Shown: positions 7,669 to 17,308 of the stretch, in pieces
Numbering within the stretch: position 1 is the stretch's first letter
Layout: each line of letters starts with the position of its first letter
Source: Ferranicluibacter quercicola
Lineage (GTDB): Bacteria > Pseudomonadota > Alphaproteobacteria > Rhizobiales > Rhizobiaceae
Direction of reading: 5' to 3'
Assembly (NCBI RefSeq): GCF_021168455.1
Contig: NZ_JAJOZR010000018.1
Span: 7,257-71,256 of the forward strand
Length of the DNA: 64,000 nucleotides
Program-made: the position numbers and the translations under genes
The notes under the pieces: model-generated
Database searches by the model: none
What the model was told of the DNA's origin: nothing
What the model saw: the letters and a program-made list of their open reading frames with translations, nothing else

Positions 7669-9219
7669 ATGACAGACACATCCCCCTTCTACATCACCAC
7701 CGCCATCGCCTACCCCAACGGGCGTCCGCATATCGGCCATGCCTATGAGCTGATCGCGACCGATGTCGTGGCGCGGTTCGAGCGGCTGGACGGGCGAGAC
7801 GTCTTCTTTCTGACGGGGACGGACGAGCACGGGCAGAAGATGCAACAGACGGCACGCCGGGAAGGCCTGACGCCCGGGGAACTGGCGGATCGCAATGCGG
7901 CCGAATTCCAGGCGATGGTGAAGCTGCTCGAAGGCTCGAACGACGATTACATCCGAACGACAGAGCCGCGCCACCACGAGGCCGCGAAGGTTATCTGGAA
8001 CAGGATGGCTGACGCCGGCGACCTCTACAAGGATGCCTATTCCGGCTGGTACTCCGTGCGTGACGAGGCGTACTATCAGGAAAGCGAGACCGAAGTCCGC
8101 GCCGATGGCGTGCGCTACGGACCGCAGGGCACGCCCGTGGAGTGGGTGGAGGAGGCGAGCTATTTCTTCCGCCTCTCCGCCTATCAGGACCGGCTGCTCC
8201 AGCACTACGAAGACAATCCGGATTTCATCGGTCCCGCCGAGCGCCGCAACGAGGTTATCTCGTTCGTCAAATCGGGCCTGAAAGACCTCTCCATGTCGCG
8301 CACGACGTTCGACTGGGGCATTCCCGTGCCCGGCGATCCGGCACATGTCATGTATGTCTGGGTCGATGCTCTGACGAACTACATCACGGCCACCGGCGCC
8401 CTGACGGACCCGGAAGGCCCGCGCGCCAAGTACTGGCCGGCGAGCATCCACATGATCGGCAAGGACATTATCCGCTTCCATGCCGTCTACTGGCCCGCCT
8501 TCCTGATGTCGGCCGGCCTGCCGCTGCCGAAAAAGGTTTTCGCCCACGGCTTCCTGCTCAACAAGGGCGAGAAGATGTCGAAATCCCTCGGCAATGTGGT
8601 CGATCCGGTCAATCTGGTGGAGCATTTCGGTCTCGACCCGATCCGCTATTTCTTCATGCGCGAAGTCTCCTTCGGGCAGGATGGGAGCTATAGCGAGGAG
8701 GCGATCGCGACGCGGATCAATTCGGATCTCGCCAACGGCATTGGCAACCTTGCCAGCCGCTCTTTGTCGATGATCGTCAAGAACTGCGACGGCGCCATTC
8801 CGGTTTGCGGCCCGTTGAGCGAAGCCGACGCGGCCATGCTTGCCTCGGCGGACGCCCTGCACGCCTCGACGCGCAGCGACATGGACGCGCTCGCCATTCA
8901 CAAGGTTCTCGCCTCCATTATCGCGGTCGTGTCGGAAGCCGACCGGTATTTCGCAGGCCAGGAGCCTTGGGCTCTGAAAAAGACCGACCCCGAACGCATG
9001 GCGACGGTGCTCTATGTGACAGCGGAGGTCGTGCGCCAGGTGGCGATCCTGCTGCAGCCCTTCATGCCGGGCTCTTCGGCCAAGCTGCTGGATCTCGTGG
9101 CGGTGCCCGAAGACCGCCGCAGCTTCGCTTTCCTCGGGGAGGCGGGCCGGCTGACGTCGGGAACGCCCCTCGAAGCGCCGAAGCCGGTCTTCCCGCGCTA
9201 TGTCCCGCCCGAGGTTTGA
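7669..9219 (+). CDS. metG: Methionine-tRNA ligase
   Basis: 516 residues, class I synthetase. HIGH signature PHIGHAYE near residue 23 and KMSKS as GEKMSKSLGN near 303; helical anticodon-binding domain at the C-terminus. The length is that of the short alphaproteobacterial form without the C-terminal tRNA-binding/dimer domain. ATG 7669 gives MTDTSPFYITTAIAYPNG, the usual N-terminus. Confidence 0.96.
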   Translation: MTDTSPFYITTAIAYPNGRPHIGHAYELIATDVVARFERLDGRDVFFLTGTDEHGQKMQQTARREGLTPGELADRNAAEFQAMVKLLEGSNDDYIRTTEPRHHEAAKVIWNRMADAGDLYKDAYSGWYSVRDEAYYQESETEVRADGVRYGPQGTPVEWVEEASYFFRLSAYQDRLLQHYEDNPDFIGPAERRNEVISFVKSGLKDLSMSRTTFDWGIPVPGDPAHVMYVWVDALTNYITATGALTDPEGPRAKYWPASIHMIGKDIIRFHAVYWPAFLMSAGLPLPKKVFAHGFLLNKGEKMSKSLGNVVDPVNLVEHFGLDPIRYFFMREVSFGQDGSYSEEAIATRINSDLANGIGNLASRSLSMIVKNCDGAIPVCGPLSEADAAMLASADALHASTRSDMDALAIHKVLASIIAVVSEADRYFAGQEPWALKKTDPERMATVLYVTAEVVRQVAILLQPFMPGSSAKLLDLVAVPEDRRSFAFLGEAGRLTSGTPLEAPKPVFPRYVPPEV

Positions 9220-9221
9220 CC

Positions 9222-10013
9222 GTGGTTGCCCCTTTGCTGATCGATACGCATTGCCACCTCGATTTTCCGGATTTCGAGGCCGAGCGGGACGCCATCGTGG
9301 CTCGCGCGGCCGAGATCGGCGTCCACAAGCTCGTCACCATCTGCACGCGCGTCAAACGCTTCGACACGATTCTTGCGGTCGCCGAGCGATACGATACCGT
9401 GTTCTGCTCGGTCGGAACCCATCCGAACAATGCGGATGAGGAACTGGACGTGCTGACGGAGGATCTGGTCCGGCTGTCGGCGCATCCGAAGGTGGTCGCG
9501 ATCGGCGAGGCGGGCCTCGATTATTTCTACGACACGCAGAAGCCGGAAGACCAGAAGACCGGCCTGCACCGTCACATCGCCGCTGCACGCGAAACCGGTC
9601 TGCCGCTGGTCATCCACAGCCGCTCGGCGGACGACGACATGGCGGAGATTCTCACGCGCGAGACGGGGAAGGGGGCTTTCCCCTTCATCCTGCATTGCTT
9701 CTCGTCCGGGCCCGATCTGGCACGGGTCGGCGTGGAGCTTGGCGGATATATCTCCTTTTCCGGCATCCTCACCTTTCCGAAATCCGAAGAGCTGCGCGCT
9801 ATCGCCCTCAGCGTTCCGCACGATCGGCTGCTGGTGGAAACCGATGCGCCCTACCTCGCGCCGAAACCGTTTCGCGGCAAGCGCAATGAGCCGGCCTACG
9901 TCGCGCACACGGCGCAGGTCCTCGGCGAAACGCTCGGGCTTTCCATCGACGCGATCGCGGCCGTGACCACCGAAAACGCGCTGCGCATCTTCTCCAAGAT
10001 GCCGCGATCCTGA
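9222..10013 (+). CDS. TatD-family metal-dependent deoxyribonuclease
   Basis: 263 residues. TIM-barrel amidohydrolase motifs: DTHCHLDF, SVGTHPNN, IGEAGLDYF, VIHSRSADDD, LHCFSSG and LVETDAPYLAP. TatD-like enzymes are 3'-5' exonucleases or D-aminoacyl-tRNA related. GTG 9222 follows GAGG 7 nt upstream, 2 nt after the metG stop. Confidence 0.93.
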   Translation: MVAPLLIDTHCHLDFPDFEAERDAIVARAAEIGVHKLVTICTRVKRFDTILAVAERYDTVFCSVGTHPNNADEELDVLTEDLVRLSAHPKVVAIGEAGLDYFYDTQKPEDQKTGLHRHIAAARETGLPLVIHSRSADDDMAEILTRETGKGAFPFILHCFSSGPDLARVGVELGGYISFSGILTFPKSEELRAIALSVPHDRLLVETDAPYLAPKPFRGKRNEPAYVAHTAQVLGETLGLSIDAIAAVTTENALRIFSKMPRS

Positions 10014-10017
10014 ACCG

Positions 10018-10839
10018 GTGACATCGATGGCGGCACGGCGGATTTTCACCATTCTCGGCTGCGGATCGTCTCCGGGCGTGCCGCGCATCACCGGCGACTG
10101 GGGTGCCTGCGATCCGCAGAATCCGAAAAACCGCAGGCTGCGGGCAGCCTTTCTGGTCGAGCAGGTGGCAGAGGACGGCGGCCGGACGACGGTTCTGATC
10201 GACACGGGCCCGGACCTGCGCGAGCAGCTTCTATCGGCCGGGGTGAGGGACCTCGACGCCGTCGTCTATACGCATTCGCATGCCGACCATCTCCACGGCA
10301 TCGACGACCTTCGGGGATTCGTCATTCACAACCGGCGCCAGACGCCGATCTGGGCCGACGCCTTCACACTCGCGCGCATCCGCGACGGGTTCGGCTACTG
10401 TCTGGAATCTCCGCCCGGAAGCAACTATCCGCCGATCATCCGGGCCTGCCTGATCGAGCCGTCTCTCGACCCCTTCGAGGTTGACGGCGCCGGCGGCACG
10501 ATCACGTTCCAGCCGCTGCTGCAGATGCACGGCTCGATCCATTCGCTCGGCTTCCGCATCGGCGACGTCGCCTACTGCACCGATGTCAGCGATTTTCCGC
10601 CGGAAACGGTCGACAAACTCGGCGGATTGGACACGCTGGTGATCGATACGCTACAATATCAGTATCATCCGAGCCATCTCTCGCTCGAACAGTCGCTCGG
10701 CTGGATCGAGACGATCGCCCCGCAACACGCCATCCTGACCCATATGCATGTGCCGCTCGACTATGAGACCGTCATGCGCGAAACGCCGGCTCACGTGGAG
10801 CCGGCCTATGACGGTCTGCAGATCGTGATCGAGGTCTGA
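10018..10839 (+). CDS. MBL-fold metallohydrolase (PhnP-like)
   Basis: 273 residues. Zinc motif THSHADHLHGIDDLRG, N-terminal LGCGSSPGVPRITGDWG and late DTLQY/HPSHLS segments match the PhnP-type cyclic phosphodiesterase branch of the metallo-beta-lactamase fold. The exact substrate is not known. It follows tatD by 4 nt and has a GTG (10018) or ATG (10027) start. Probably one operon tmk-holB-metG-tatD-this gene. Confidence 0.88.
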   Translation: MTSMAARRIFTILGCGSSPGVPRITGDWGACDPQNPKNRRLRAAFLVEQVAEDGGRTTVLIDTGPDLREQLLSAGVRDLDAVVYTHSHADHLHGIDDLRGFVIHNRRQTPIWADAFTLARIRDGFGYCLESPPGSNYPPIIRACLIEPSLDPFEVDGAGGTITFQPLLQMHGSIHSLGFRIGDVAYCTDVSDFPPETVDKLGGLDTLVIDTLQYQYHPSHLSLEQSLGWIETIAPQHAILTHMHVPLDYETVMRETPAHVEPAYDGLQIVIEV

Positions 10840-10847
10840 AGGGGGCT

Positions 10848-11819
10848 CTATCCGAAGTAGGGTGCGAGATTGTCCCGGACGCGGTCGAGAACGGTCGCAC
10901 CGCGCAGATCGGGCTCGAAGCGCTTGCCGGTGATCGTCTCATAGGCCTCGATATAGACCTTGGACGTTTGATTGATCAGCGCGTCGGGGATTGCGGGGAT
11001 CGGATCCTTGTAGGGATCGCAACGCTCGGTGACCCAGGCGCGCACGAAGTCCTTGTCGAAGCTCTTCGGCCGTCCGCCGGTCGCGAAACTTTCCGGATAG
11101 CTCTCCGCGATCCAGTAGCGGCTGCTGTCCGGCGTGTGGATCTCGTCGGCCAGCACGATGCGCCCGGACGCGTCGGTGCCGAACTCGTATTTGGTGTCGA
11201 CGAGGATCAGCCCACGCTTTGCCGCCAGTTCCTGTCCACGCTGGAAGAGTGCCAGCGCGTAGGACGACACCGTTTGCCATTGCTCCGGCGTCAGAAGCTT
11301 CTGTGCAAGAATCTCCTCGGCCGACAGCGGCTCGTCATGACCTCCGTCGAAGGCCTTGCTCGTCGGCGTGATGATGGCCGTCGGCAGCTTCTCATTGTCC
11401 TTCATGCCGTCCGGCAGGCGCGTGCCGTACATGGAGCGCTCGCCGTTGCGATATTTCGTCAGGATCGATGTGCTCGTCGTTCCCGCAAGATAGCCGCGCA
11501 CGACGATTTCCACAGGCAGGATATCGAGCCGCGTTCCCACCACGACGTTCGGGTCGGGATAGTCGAGAACATGGTTCGGGCAGATATCCGCCGTCTGCTC
11601 GAACCAGTACCGCGCCGTCTGCGTGAGAACCTGTCCCTTGAACGGAATGGCGGTCAGCACGACGTCGAACGCGCTGAGCCGATCCGTCGCGATGATGATC
11701 CGCCGCCCGTCCGCCAGATCGTAGTTCTCCCGAACCTTGCCGTTGTAGCGTCCCGGAAGCTCGGGAATGAAGGCGTCGGGGAGGATACGCTGATTGGTGT
11801 CGGTCACGGGCCATCTCAT
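10848..11819 (-). CDS. purC: Phosphoribosylaminoimidazole-succinocarboxamide synthase, long form
   Basis: 323 residues; joins aspartate to CAIR in purine synthesis. The N-terminus (LPGRYNGKVRENYDL) and motifs SAFDVVL, RGYLAGTTSTSI and DTKYEFG fit the approximately 300-residue, fungal-like PurC type rather than the approximately 250-residue enzyme of the bacterial purine operon. ATG 11819 begins the conserved part. It is separate from other pur genes and convergent with the MBL gene, so it is probably a second PurC of this genome. Confidence 0.9.
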   Translation of the reverse strand: MRWPVTDTNQRILPDAFIPELPGRYNGKVRENYDLADGRRIIIATDRLSAFDVVLTAIPFKGQVLTQTARYWFEQTADICPNHVLDYPDPNVVVGTRLDILPVEIVVRGYLAGTTSTSILTKYRNGERSMYGTRLPDGMKDNEKLPTAIITPTSKAFDGGHDEPLSAEEILAQKLLTPEQWQTVSSYALALFQRGQELAAKRGLILVDTKYEFGTDASGRIVLADEIHTPDSSRYWIAESYPESFATGGRPKSFDKDFVRAWVTERCDPYKDPIPAIPDALINQTSKVYIEAYETITGKRFEPDLRGATVLDRVRDNLAPYFG

Positions 11820-12116
11820 CGCTTGGGGGGAAGAAAACGTTCCGTGGATTAGACGCGCTGCCGCCATCGCGTCAATAGAATGGACCCGGCGTTTCAGGGA
11901 TATCGTCCCGGAACGGCGTGCTGCCGGCCGTATCAGCGCAGGCAGGGTCATCTATGTTCCATAATCTATATTATGTGATTCAGTCATGTAACCAAGGTGG
12001 GTTCAAGGATGAAGTGCGACATGCCCTTCTCGTCATCGTCACGGCATCATGGCTCTTCCCATCCGGCACTATCGGCGTAAGCTCAGCGTTACAGCCTCGA
12101 ATGATGGGAGATGGCA

Positions 12117-12536
12117 ATGGCGCGTGGGGTCTTGGGTGTTGGGGTCGGAATGGCTCTGCTGCTGTCGTCGCCGGGACATGCCGCCGAGCCGGTGGACAAT
12201 GCGCGGTCCATTATCGGGCGGCAGATCGAGGCCTTTCTGAACGACGATGCGGCGGCGGCGTATTCGTTTGCGTCTCCTCAGATCAAGGGGCTGTTTCCGA
12301 GCCAGGATCTGTTCTTCGAGATGGTGAAGCGCGGCTATCGGCCCGTCTACCGGCCTGGAAATTTCGCCTTCGGCCGGAGCAAGGTCGATGGCTCGACAGT
12401 CTTGCAGGAAGTGCTGATCTCCGGCCCGGATGGCAAGGACTGGACGGCGCTCTATTCGCTCACCCTGCAACCCGACGGGACCTACAAGATCAACGGCGTG
12501 CAGATGCTGCAGCAGGCGCCGGGACCTGAAATCTAA
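12117..12536 (+). CDS. DUF4864-type exported protein
   Basis: 139 residues with signal peptide (cut near GHAAEP). The mature part (IIGRQIEAFLNDDAAAAYSFASP, then GLFPSQDLFFEMVKRGYRPVYRP) matches the DUF4864 family, an NTF2-like periplasmic fold of unknown function. ATG 12117 has GGGAG 6 nt upstream; ATG 12111 is too close to it. The 297-bp gap before it is divergent from purC and shows no clear further gene. Confidence 0.82.
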   Translation: MARGVLGVGVGMALLLSSPGHAAEPVDNARSIIGRQIEAFLNDDAAAAYSFASPQIKGLFPSQDLFFEMVKRGYRPVYRPGNFAFGRSKVDGSTVLQEVLISGPDGKDWTALYSLTLQPDGTYKINGVQMLQQAPGPEI

Positions 12537-12601
12537 AGTGGTATCCGTCATTGACCACAGGTGTGCGTATTCGTTAGGTTTGCCGTTCAGGGAGGCCGAA
12601 C

Positions 12602-13792
12602 ATGCCACTATCTTTGCAAAAAGTCTGCGACATCCATGATTTCTTCGAGCCGGAGATCGATGCGATCATTCGGCGCGACCTCCGGTCGGTGCCGTTCGGC
12701 TCGCGCCGGGCATGGGAATTCGCCATGATCTTTCGGGCTCTCGGCGCCAAGGGAAAGTTGCAGGGCAGTGCACACGGGCTGGCCATGGGCGCCGGAACCG
12801 AAAAGCTGATCTATGCGATCGTCCCCCGCGTCGCCAAGACCGTCGTCACCGATCTCTATCTGCCCGATTCCGGCTGGATCGGTGTGCGCACCGAAAGCCC
12901 GCGCGATCTGATCCGCAAGAAAGCGCCCTGGCCCGTCGATTTCGGCAAGGTCGATGCGATGGCCATGGATATGCGCGATCTCAGGTTTCCCGACGAGAGT
13001 TTCGATTTCTGCTGGTCGACGGGCGCCTTCGAACATATCGGCCATGACGAGGATTTCCTGCGGCATTTCAGGGAGGTCGATCGCGTCCTGAAGCCCGGCG
13101 GCGTCTACGCCTTCACGACGGCCGTCACGTTCGGCGGCGTCACCGAGCGCATTCCGCACAATTACTACTTCGACCCCAACCATCTGGTCGATCTGATCCA
13201 CGCTTCGCCGCTGCATGCCGAACCCGTGTTCGATTGCTACGTGCAGGACCACCTCCTGAACCGCCCTCACCCCGAGCGCTACCAGAATTACGGCTTTGCC
13301 GCCGGCAACCAGATCTCCAAGCCCATCGTATCCTTCCGCCGCGGGGTGACGCTGACGGCGAATGTGATGGTGCTGACGAAGGCGCCCGAGCGGGCAAAGG
13401 TTCGGCCCCGCGTGGAGGGTCTGGAGCGATCGCGGGCACGTCTCGCGGATCAGGCACATCACCTCATTCACGAGACCTGGGCCAGTCCGCAATATCTGGA
13501 AACGAGGATCGCCGGGCGAACGCTCAAAGTTCAGCCCCAGGTCTTTGCCGATGGCCGAGCCGAGTTCGACGTGATCGTGCCGCCGGGAGCGCCGGCTCTC
13601 TATAAATGGGTCGTCAAGCGCCGGCCCGTCACGGCGGTCTACACCTGGGAAACGCAGGCAAAAGGCAACGTGACCGCGCAGGCAGGAACGTTCAGTTTCC
13701 CGACGCGTCGCGACTCTCTCTACTCCGTCAAGCTGGAGGCCGTCGGCGACGGCAGCCTCGACCGGGTCGTGATCCGCGCCAAGGCCGCATAG
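12602..13792 (+). CDS. Class I SAM-dependent methyltransferase
   Basis: 396 residues. The SAM-binding motif region is LAMGAGTEKLIYAI, with FDFCWSTGAFEHIG and VDRVLKPGGVYAFTT as motifs II-III. A C-terminal beta-rich 120-residue extension follows the methyltransferase core. The substrate is unknown; the domain order resembles enzymes acting on glycans or lipids. GGGAGG lies upstream. Confidence 0.85.
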   Translation: MPLSLQKVCDIHDFFEPEIDAIIRRDLRSVPFGSRRAWEFAMIFRALGAKGKLQGSAHGLAMGAGTEKLIYAIVPRVAKTVVTDLYLPDSGWIGVRTESPRDLIRKKAPWPVDFGKVDAMAMDMRDLRFPDESFDFCWSTGAFEHIGHDEDFLRHFREVDRVLKPGGVYAFTTAVTFGGVTERIPHNYYFDPNHLVDLIHASPLHAEPVFDCYVQDHLLNRPHPERYQNYGFAAGNQISKPIVSFRRGVTLTANVMVLTKAPERAKVRPRVEGLERSRARLADQAHHLIHETWASPQYLETRIAGRTLKVQPQVFADGRAEFDVIVPPGAPALYKWVVKRRPVTAVYTWETQAKGNVTAQAGTFSFPTRRDSLYSVKLEAVGDGSLDRVVIRAKAA

Positions 13793-13852
13793 ACCCGGAA
13801 GCCGCGGCAGCTCACGCCACCCTTCTGATCTCGCTCCGCCGAGAAACGTCGG

Positions 13853-14983
13853 TCAAACCGGCGCGAGATCGCCCCTCGCCCACTCTTCCTGCGTCTCGGC
13901 CATGAAGTCGGCGTAGCGGCCGTCCTCGATCGCCTTGCGGATTCCGGCCATCAGGTCCTGATAGTAGGAAAGATTGTTCCACGTCAGCAGCATGCCGCCG
14001 AGCGACTCGTTGGCGCGCACGAGATGGTGGAGATAGGCGCGGGAATAATCACGCGCGGCCGGGCATGTGGATTGCTCGTCCAGCGGACGCATGTCCTCGG
14101 CATGGCGGGCATTCCGCAGGTTGATGCGGCCGCGGCGCGTGAAGGCCAAGCCGTGGCGGCCCGAGCGGGTCGGCATGACGCAGTCGAACATGTCGATACC
14201 GCGGGCAACGGATTTCAGGATGTCATCCGGCGTTCCCACGCCCATCAGGTAGCGTGGCTTTTCGAAGGGCAGTTCGGGGCAGGTCGTGTCCAGCATATCG
14301 AGCATGACCGCCTGCGGCTCGCCGACGGCGAGACCACCAACCGCGTAACCCTTGAGGTCGAGGCCGGCCAGTGCCTGGGCCGATTTGACGCGGAGCGTAG
14401 GGTTATCGCCTCCCTGCACGATGCCGAACATGGCCTTGCCCGGCTGGTCGCCGAAGGCGGTCTTGCAACGCTCGGCCCAGCGCAGCGACATTTCCATCGC
14501 GCGCTCGATTTCGCGGGGTTCGGCCGGCAGGCGGATGCATTCGTCGAGCTGCATCTGGATATCGCTGTCGAGCAGGCCCTGAATCTCGATGGAGCGCTCC
14601 GGCGACATATGGTGCAGGGCGCCATCGACATGGCTCTTGAAGGTCACGCCCTGTTCGTCGAGCTTGCGCAGGCCCGAGAGCGACATGACCTGAAACCCGC
14701 CGCTGTCGGTGAGGATCGGCCCCTGCCAGCGAATGAGGTCGTGCAGGCCGCCGAGACGCGCGACGCGTTCCGGGCCCGGACGCAGCATCAGGTGGTAGGT
14801 GTTGCCGAGGATGATGTCGGCCCCGAGCTCCTTGACCTGGTCGAGATACATCGCTTTCACCGTACCGACCGTCCCGACAGGCATGAAGGCCGGTGTGCGG
14901 ATGGTGCCGCGTGGCATGGACACGGCGCCGCGCCGTGCCTTGCCATCCGTGGCGCTCAGGTTGAACTGGAAAGTCTCTGTCAT
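13853..14983 (-). CDS. tgt: Queuine tRNA-ribosyltransferase
   Basis: 376 residues; swaps G34 for preQ1 in tRNAs with GUN anticodons. Catalytic residues are present (DSGGF around Asp93; DMFDCVMPTRSGR around Asp267). The zinc site of classical Tgt (CxCxxC and a later His) is largely lost: aligned positions read Ser305, Cys307, Ala310 and Asn336. Start overlaps the queA stop (ATGA), giving a queA-tgt operon. Confidence 0.95.
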   Translation of the reverse strand: MTETFQFNLSATDGKARRGAVSMPRGTIRTPAFMPVGTVGTVKAMYLDQVKELGADIILGNTYHLMLRPGPERVARLGGLHDLIRWQGPILTDSGGFQVMSLSGLRKLDEQGVTFKSHVDGALHHMSPERSIEIQGLLDSDIQMQLDECIRLPAEPREIERAMEMSLRWAERCKTAFGDQPGKAMFGIVQGGDNPTLRVKSAQALAGLDLKGYAVGGLAVGEPQAVMLDMLDTTCPELPFEKPRYLMGVGTPDDILKSVARGIDMFDCVMPTRSGRHGLAFTRRGRINLRNARHAEDMRPLDEQSTCPAARDYSRAYLHHLVRANESLGGMLLTWNNLSYYQDLMAGIRKAIEDGRYADFMAETQEEWARGDLAPV

Positions 14984-16059
14984 GGCTCGTTCCGGAAAAG
15001 CAGGCTGGCATCGCCATAGGAATAGAAGCGATAGCCGTCGGCAATGGCGTTGCTATAGGCGTCGCGCATGGTGTCGAGGCCTGAAAAGGCGGAGACGAGC
15101 ATGAACAGCGTCGATTTCGGCAAATGGAAATTGGTCATCAGGATATCGACCGCGCGAAACCGATAACCCGGAGTAATGAAGATGCCGGTCGGGCCCGACC
15201 AGGGATCGATGCGTCCGTCTTCGCCGGCTGCGCTCTCGATGAGGCGCAGCGAGGTCGTGCCGACGCAGACGATGCGCCCGCCCCTCGCCCGTACGGCGTT
15301 CAGCTTCCCGGCGACCTCGGCCGAGACATGGCCGATCTCCTGGTGCATCTTGTGGTCGTCGGTATCATCCGCCTTCACGGGCAGAAAGGTGCCGGCTCCG
15401 ACATGCAACGTCACGAAATGGCGCTCGACGCCACGGGCCTCCAGGGCCGCAAAGAGGCGGTCGGTAAAATGCAGACCGGCGGTGGGTGCGGCGACAGCGC
15501 CGTCTTCGCGGGCGTAAAGTGTCTGGTAGTCCTGCCGGTCCTGTGCATCCTCCGGCCGCTTGGAGGCGATATAGGGTGGCAGCGGGATGTGGCCGACAGC
15601 AGCGATCGCTTCATCAAGCGCGGGGCCGGCGAGATCGAAGACCAGCGTGACCTCGCCGCCTTCCGTCTTCGCCTCGACGGTCGCGTCCAGCGTGCCGAGA
15701 AGACAGGCGTCTCCGCCATGGCCGAACCGGATGCGATCTCCGGGCTTGATGCGCTTGCCGGGTCTTGCAAAGGCCTTCCAGCGATCGGGCGCGATGCGCA
15801 TGTGGAGCGTGGTCGACACAGCCTGCTCGGTCGCGCCTTCGCGCAGGCGAACGCCTTCGAGTTGCGCCGGAATGACCCTGGTGTCGTTAAAGACCAGGGC
15901 ATCGCCCGGCTGCAGGAAAGATGGAAGATCGACGACGCTGCGATGCTCGAGAGGGCTACCCGGGCGCACCACGAGCAGGCGGGCGCTATCGCGCGGGTTT
16001 GCCGGCCGGAGGGCGATATTGTCGTCTGGGAGATCGAAGTCGAAGAGATCGACGCGCAT
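14980..16059 (-). CDS. queA: tRNA preQ1(34) S-adenosylmethionine ribosyltransferase-isomerase
   Basis: 359 residues; makes epoxyqueuosine from preQ1-tRNA. Typical N-terminus (DFDLPDDNIALRPANPRDSARLLV) and motifs TAGLHFTD and TNFHLPKSTLFMLVSAF. Coupled by a 4-nt overlap to tgt downstream. Confidence 0.96.
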   Translation of the reverse strand: MRVDLFDFDLPDDNIALRPANPRDSARLLVVRPGSPLEHRSVVDLPSFLQPGDALVFNDTRVIPAQLEGVRLREGATEQAVSTTLHMRIAPDRWKAFARPGKRIKPGDRIRFGHGGDACLLGTLDATVEAKTEGGEVTLVFDLAGPALDEAIAAVGHIPLPPYIASKRPEDAQDRQDYQTLYAREDGAVAAPTAGLHFTDRLFAALEARGVERHFVTLHVGAGTFLPVKADDTDDHKMHQEIGHVSAEVAGKLNAVRARGGRIVCVGTTSLRLIESAAGEDGRIDPWSGPTGIFITPGYRFRAVDILMTNFHLPKSTLFMLVSAFSGLDTMRDAYSNAIADGYRFYSYGDASLLFRNEP

Positions 16060-16085
16060 GGATGAGCACTTCTGAAAACGGACAA

Positions 16086-16122
16086 GGCCCGCCCGATGGC
16101 CTGAGCGGCGATCGGGCGGGCC
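16086..16122 (-). terminator. Stem-loop after ppiB, probable terminator
   Basis: A perfect 12-bp stem GGCCCGCCCGAT/ATCGGGCGGGCC with a 13-nt loop lies between ppiB and queA. There is no long T run (TTGTC on the minus strand), so it may attenuate rather than stop transcription into queA-tgt. Confidence 0.6.
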
Positions 16123-16137
16123 CTGCCATAGCCTGAA

Positions 16138-16647
16138 TCAGGCGTTGGCAGCAATCTTCATCGAAACGATGCTGTCGGGATCCTTGACCGGCTCGCCGCG
16201 CTTGATGTTGTCGATGTTTTCCATGCCTTCGATGACCTGGCCCCAGACCGTGTACTGCTTGTTCAGCCAGGGGCTGTCGGTGAAGCAGATGAAGAACTGG
16301 GAATTGGCCGAATTCGGCATCTGGCTGCGGGCCATGGAGCACGTGCCGCGCACGTGGCTGGTGGCCGAGAATTCAGCCTTGAGGTCGGGCTTGGACGAGC
16401 CGCCCATGCCGGCGCGGGCCGGATTGAAATCCTTGCCGCCCTGCTTGCCGAACTGTACGTCGCCGGTCTGCGCCATGAAGTCTTCGATGACGCGGTGGAA
16501 AACGACGCCGTCATAGGCGCCTTCCGCAACCAGCTCTTTGATGCGGGCGACGTGGCCCGGTGCGAGATCGGGCTTCAGCTCGATCACGACCTGACCCTTG
16601 GTCGTTTCCATGATGATCGTGTTTTCCGGATCCTTGATCTCGGCCAT
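16138..16647 (-). CDS. ppiB: Peptidyl-prolyl cis-trans isomerase, cytoplasmic cyclophilin
   Basis: 169 residues, cyclophilin fold with FHRVIEDFMAQTGD, QFFICFTDSPWLN and GQVIEGM. No signal peptide. ATG 16647 is preceded by GAAGGAGA. Sister gene of the exported cyclophilin just upstream, likely the same transcript. Confidence 0.95.
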   Translation of the reverse strand: MAEIKDPENTIIMETTKGQVVIELKPDLAPGHVARIKELVAEGAYDGVVFHRVIEDFMAQTGDVQFGKQGGKDFNPARAGMGGSSKPDLKAEFSATSHVRGTCSMARSQMPNSANSQFFICFTDSPWLNKQYTVWGQVIEGMENIDNIKRGEPVKDPDSIVSMKIAANA

Positions 16648-16674
16648 GCTCTTCTCCTTCAAAGAATAGGGATG

Positions 16675-17241
16675 TTACTTGCCGACCTTGACGCTGATCA
16701 TACGGTCGGGATTGGTGACGGAGCCGCTGTCGCCCTCGCCTTTCTTGATCTTGTCGACATTTTCCATGCCGGACACGACCTGGCCGACGACGGTGTACTG
16801 GCCGTTGAGGAACGAGCCTTCGTCGAACATGATGAAGAACTGCGAATTTGCAGAATCCGGGCTCTGCGAGCGGGCCATGCCGACCGTGCCGCGCTTGAAC
16901 GGGGTCTTGGAAAATTCGGCCGGCAGGTCGGGCTTCGAGGAGCCGCCCATGCCCGCACGACCGGCCTCGAAGTTCTTTTCGAGATTGCCGTACTGAACGT
17001 CTCCCGTCTGGGCCATGAAGCCGGGGATGACGCGGTGAAACGCGACGTTGTCGTAGGCGCCTTCTGCAGCCAGTTCCTTGATCCGCGCGACATGCTTCGG
17101 GGCGATTTCGGGAAGCAGCTCGATGACGACGGCGCCGCTTTTCAGCGTGATCGTCAGGAGGTCCTTCGCCTGGGCGATGGCGGCGCCGGTCAGCACCGCC
17201 AAGGATACTGCGCCGGCGAGGGCAAGCTTGAAGAATGTCAT
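16675..17241 (-). CDS. Peptidyl-prolyl cis-trans isomerase, exported cyclophilin
   Basis: 188 residues with signal peptide (cut near AIAQAKD). Same cyclophilin motifs as its neighbour (FHRVIPGFMAQTGD, QFFIMFDEG, GQVVSGMENVDKI), so the pair is a tandem duplication with one copy sent to the periplasm. Gap of 27 bp to ppiB. Confidence 0.94.
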   Translation of the reverse strand: MTFFKLALAGAVSLAVLTGAAIAQAKDLLTITLKSGAVVIELLPEIAPKHVARIKELAAEGAYDNVAFHRVIPGFMAQTGDVQYGNLEKNFEAGRAGMGGSSKPDLPAEFSKTPFKRGTVGMARSQSPDSANSQFFIMFDEGSFLNGQYTVVGQVVSGMENVDKIKKGEGDSGSVTNPDRMISVKVGK

Positions 17242-17308
17242 GATGGCTCCGTGTTTCGTCTGCGGATTTTACTGTGACCGTGTCGATATAGTGCCCGATG
17301 TGCCGACG

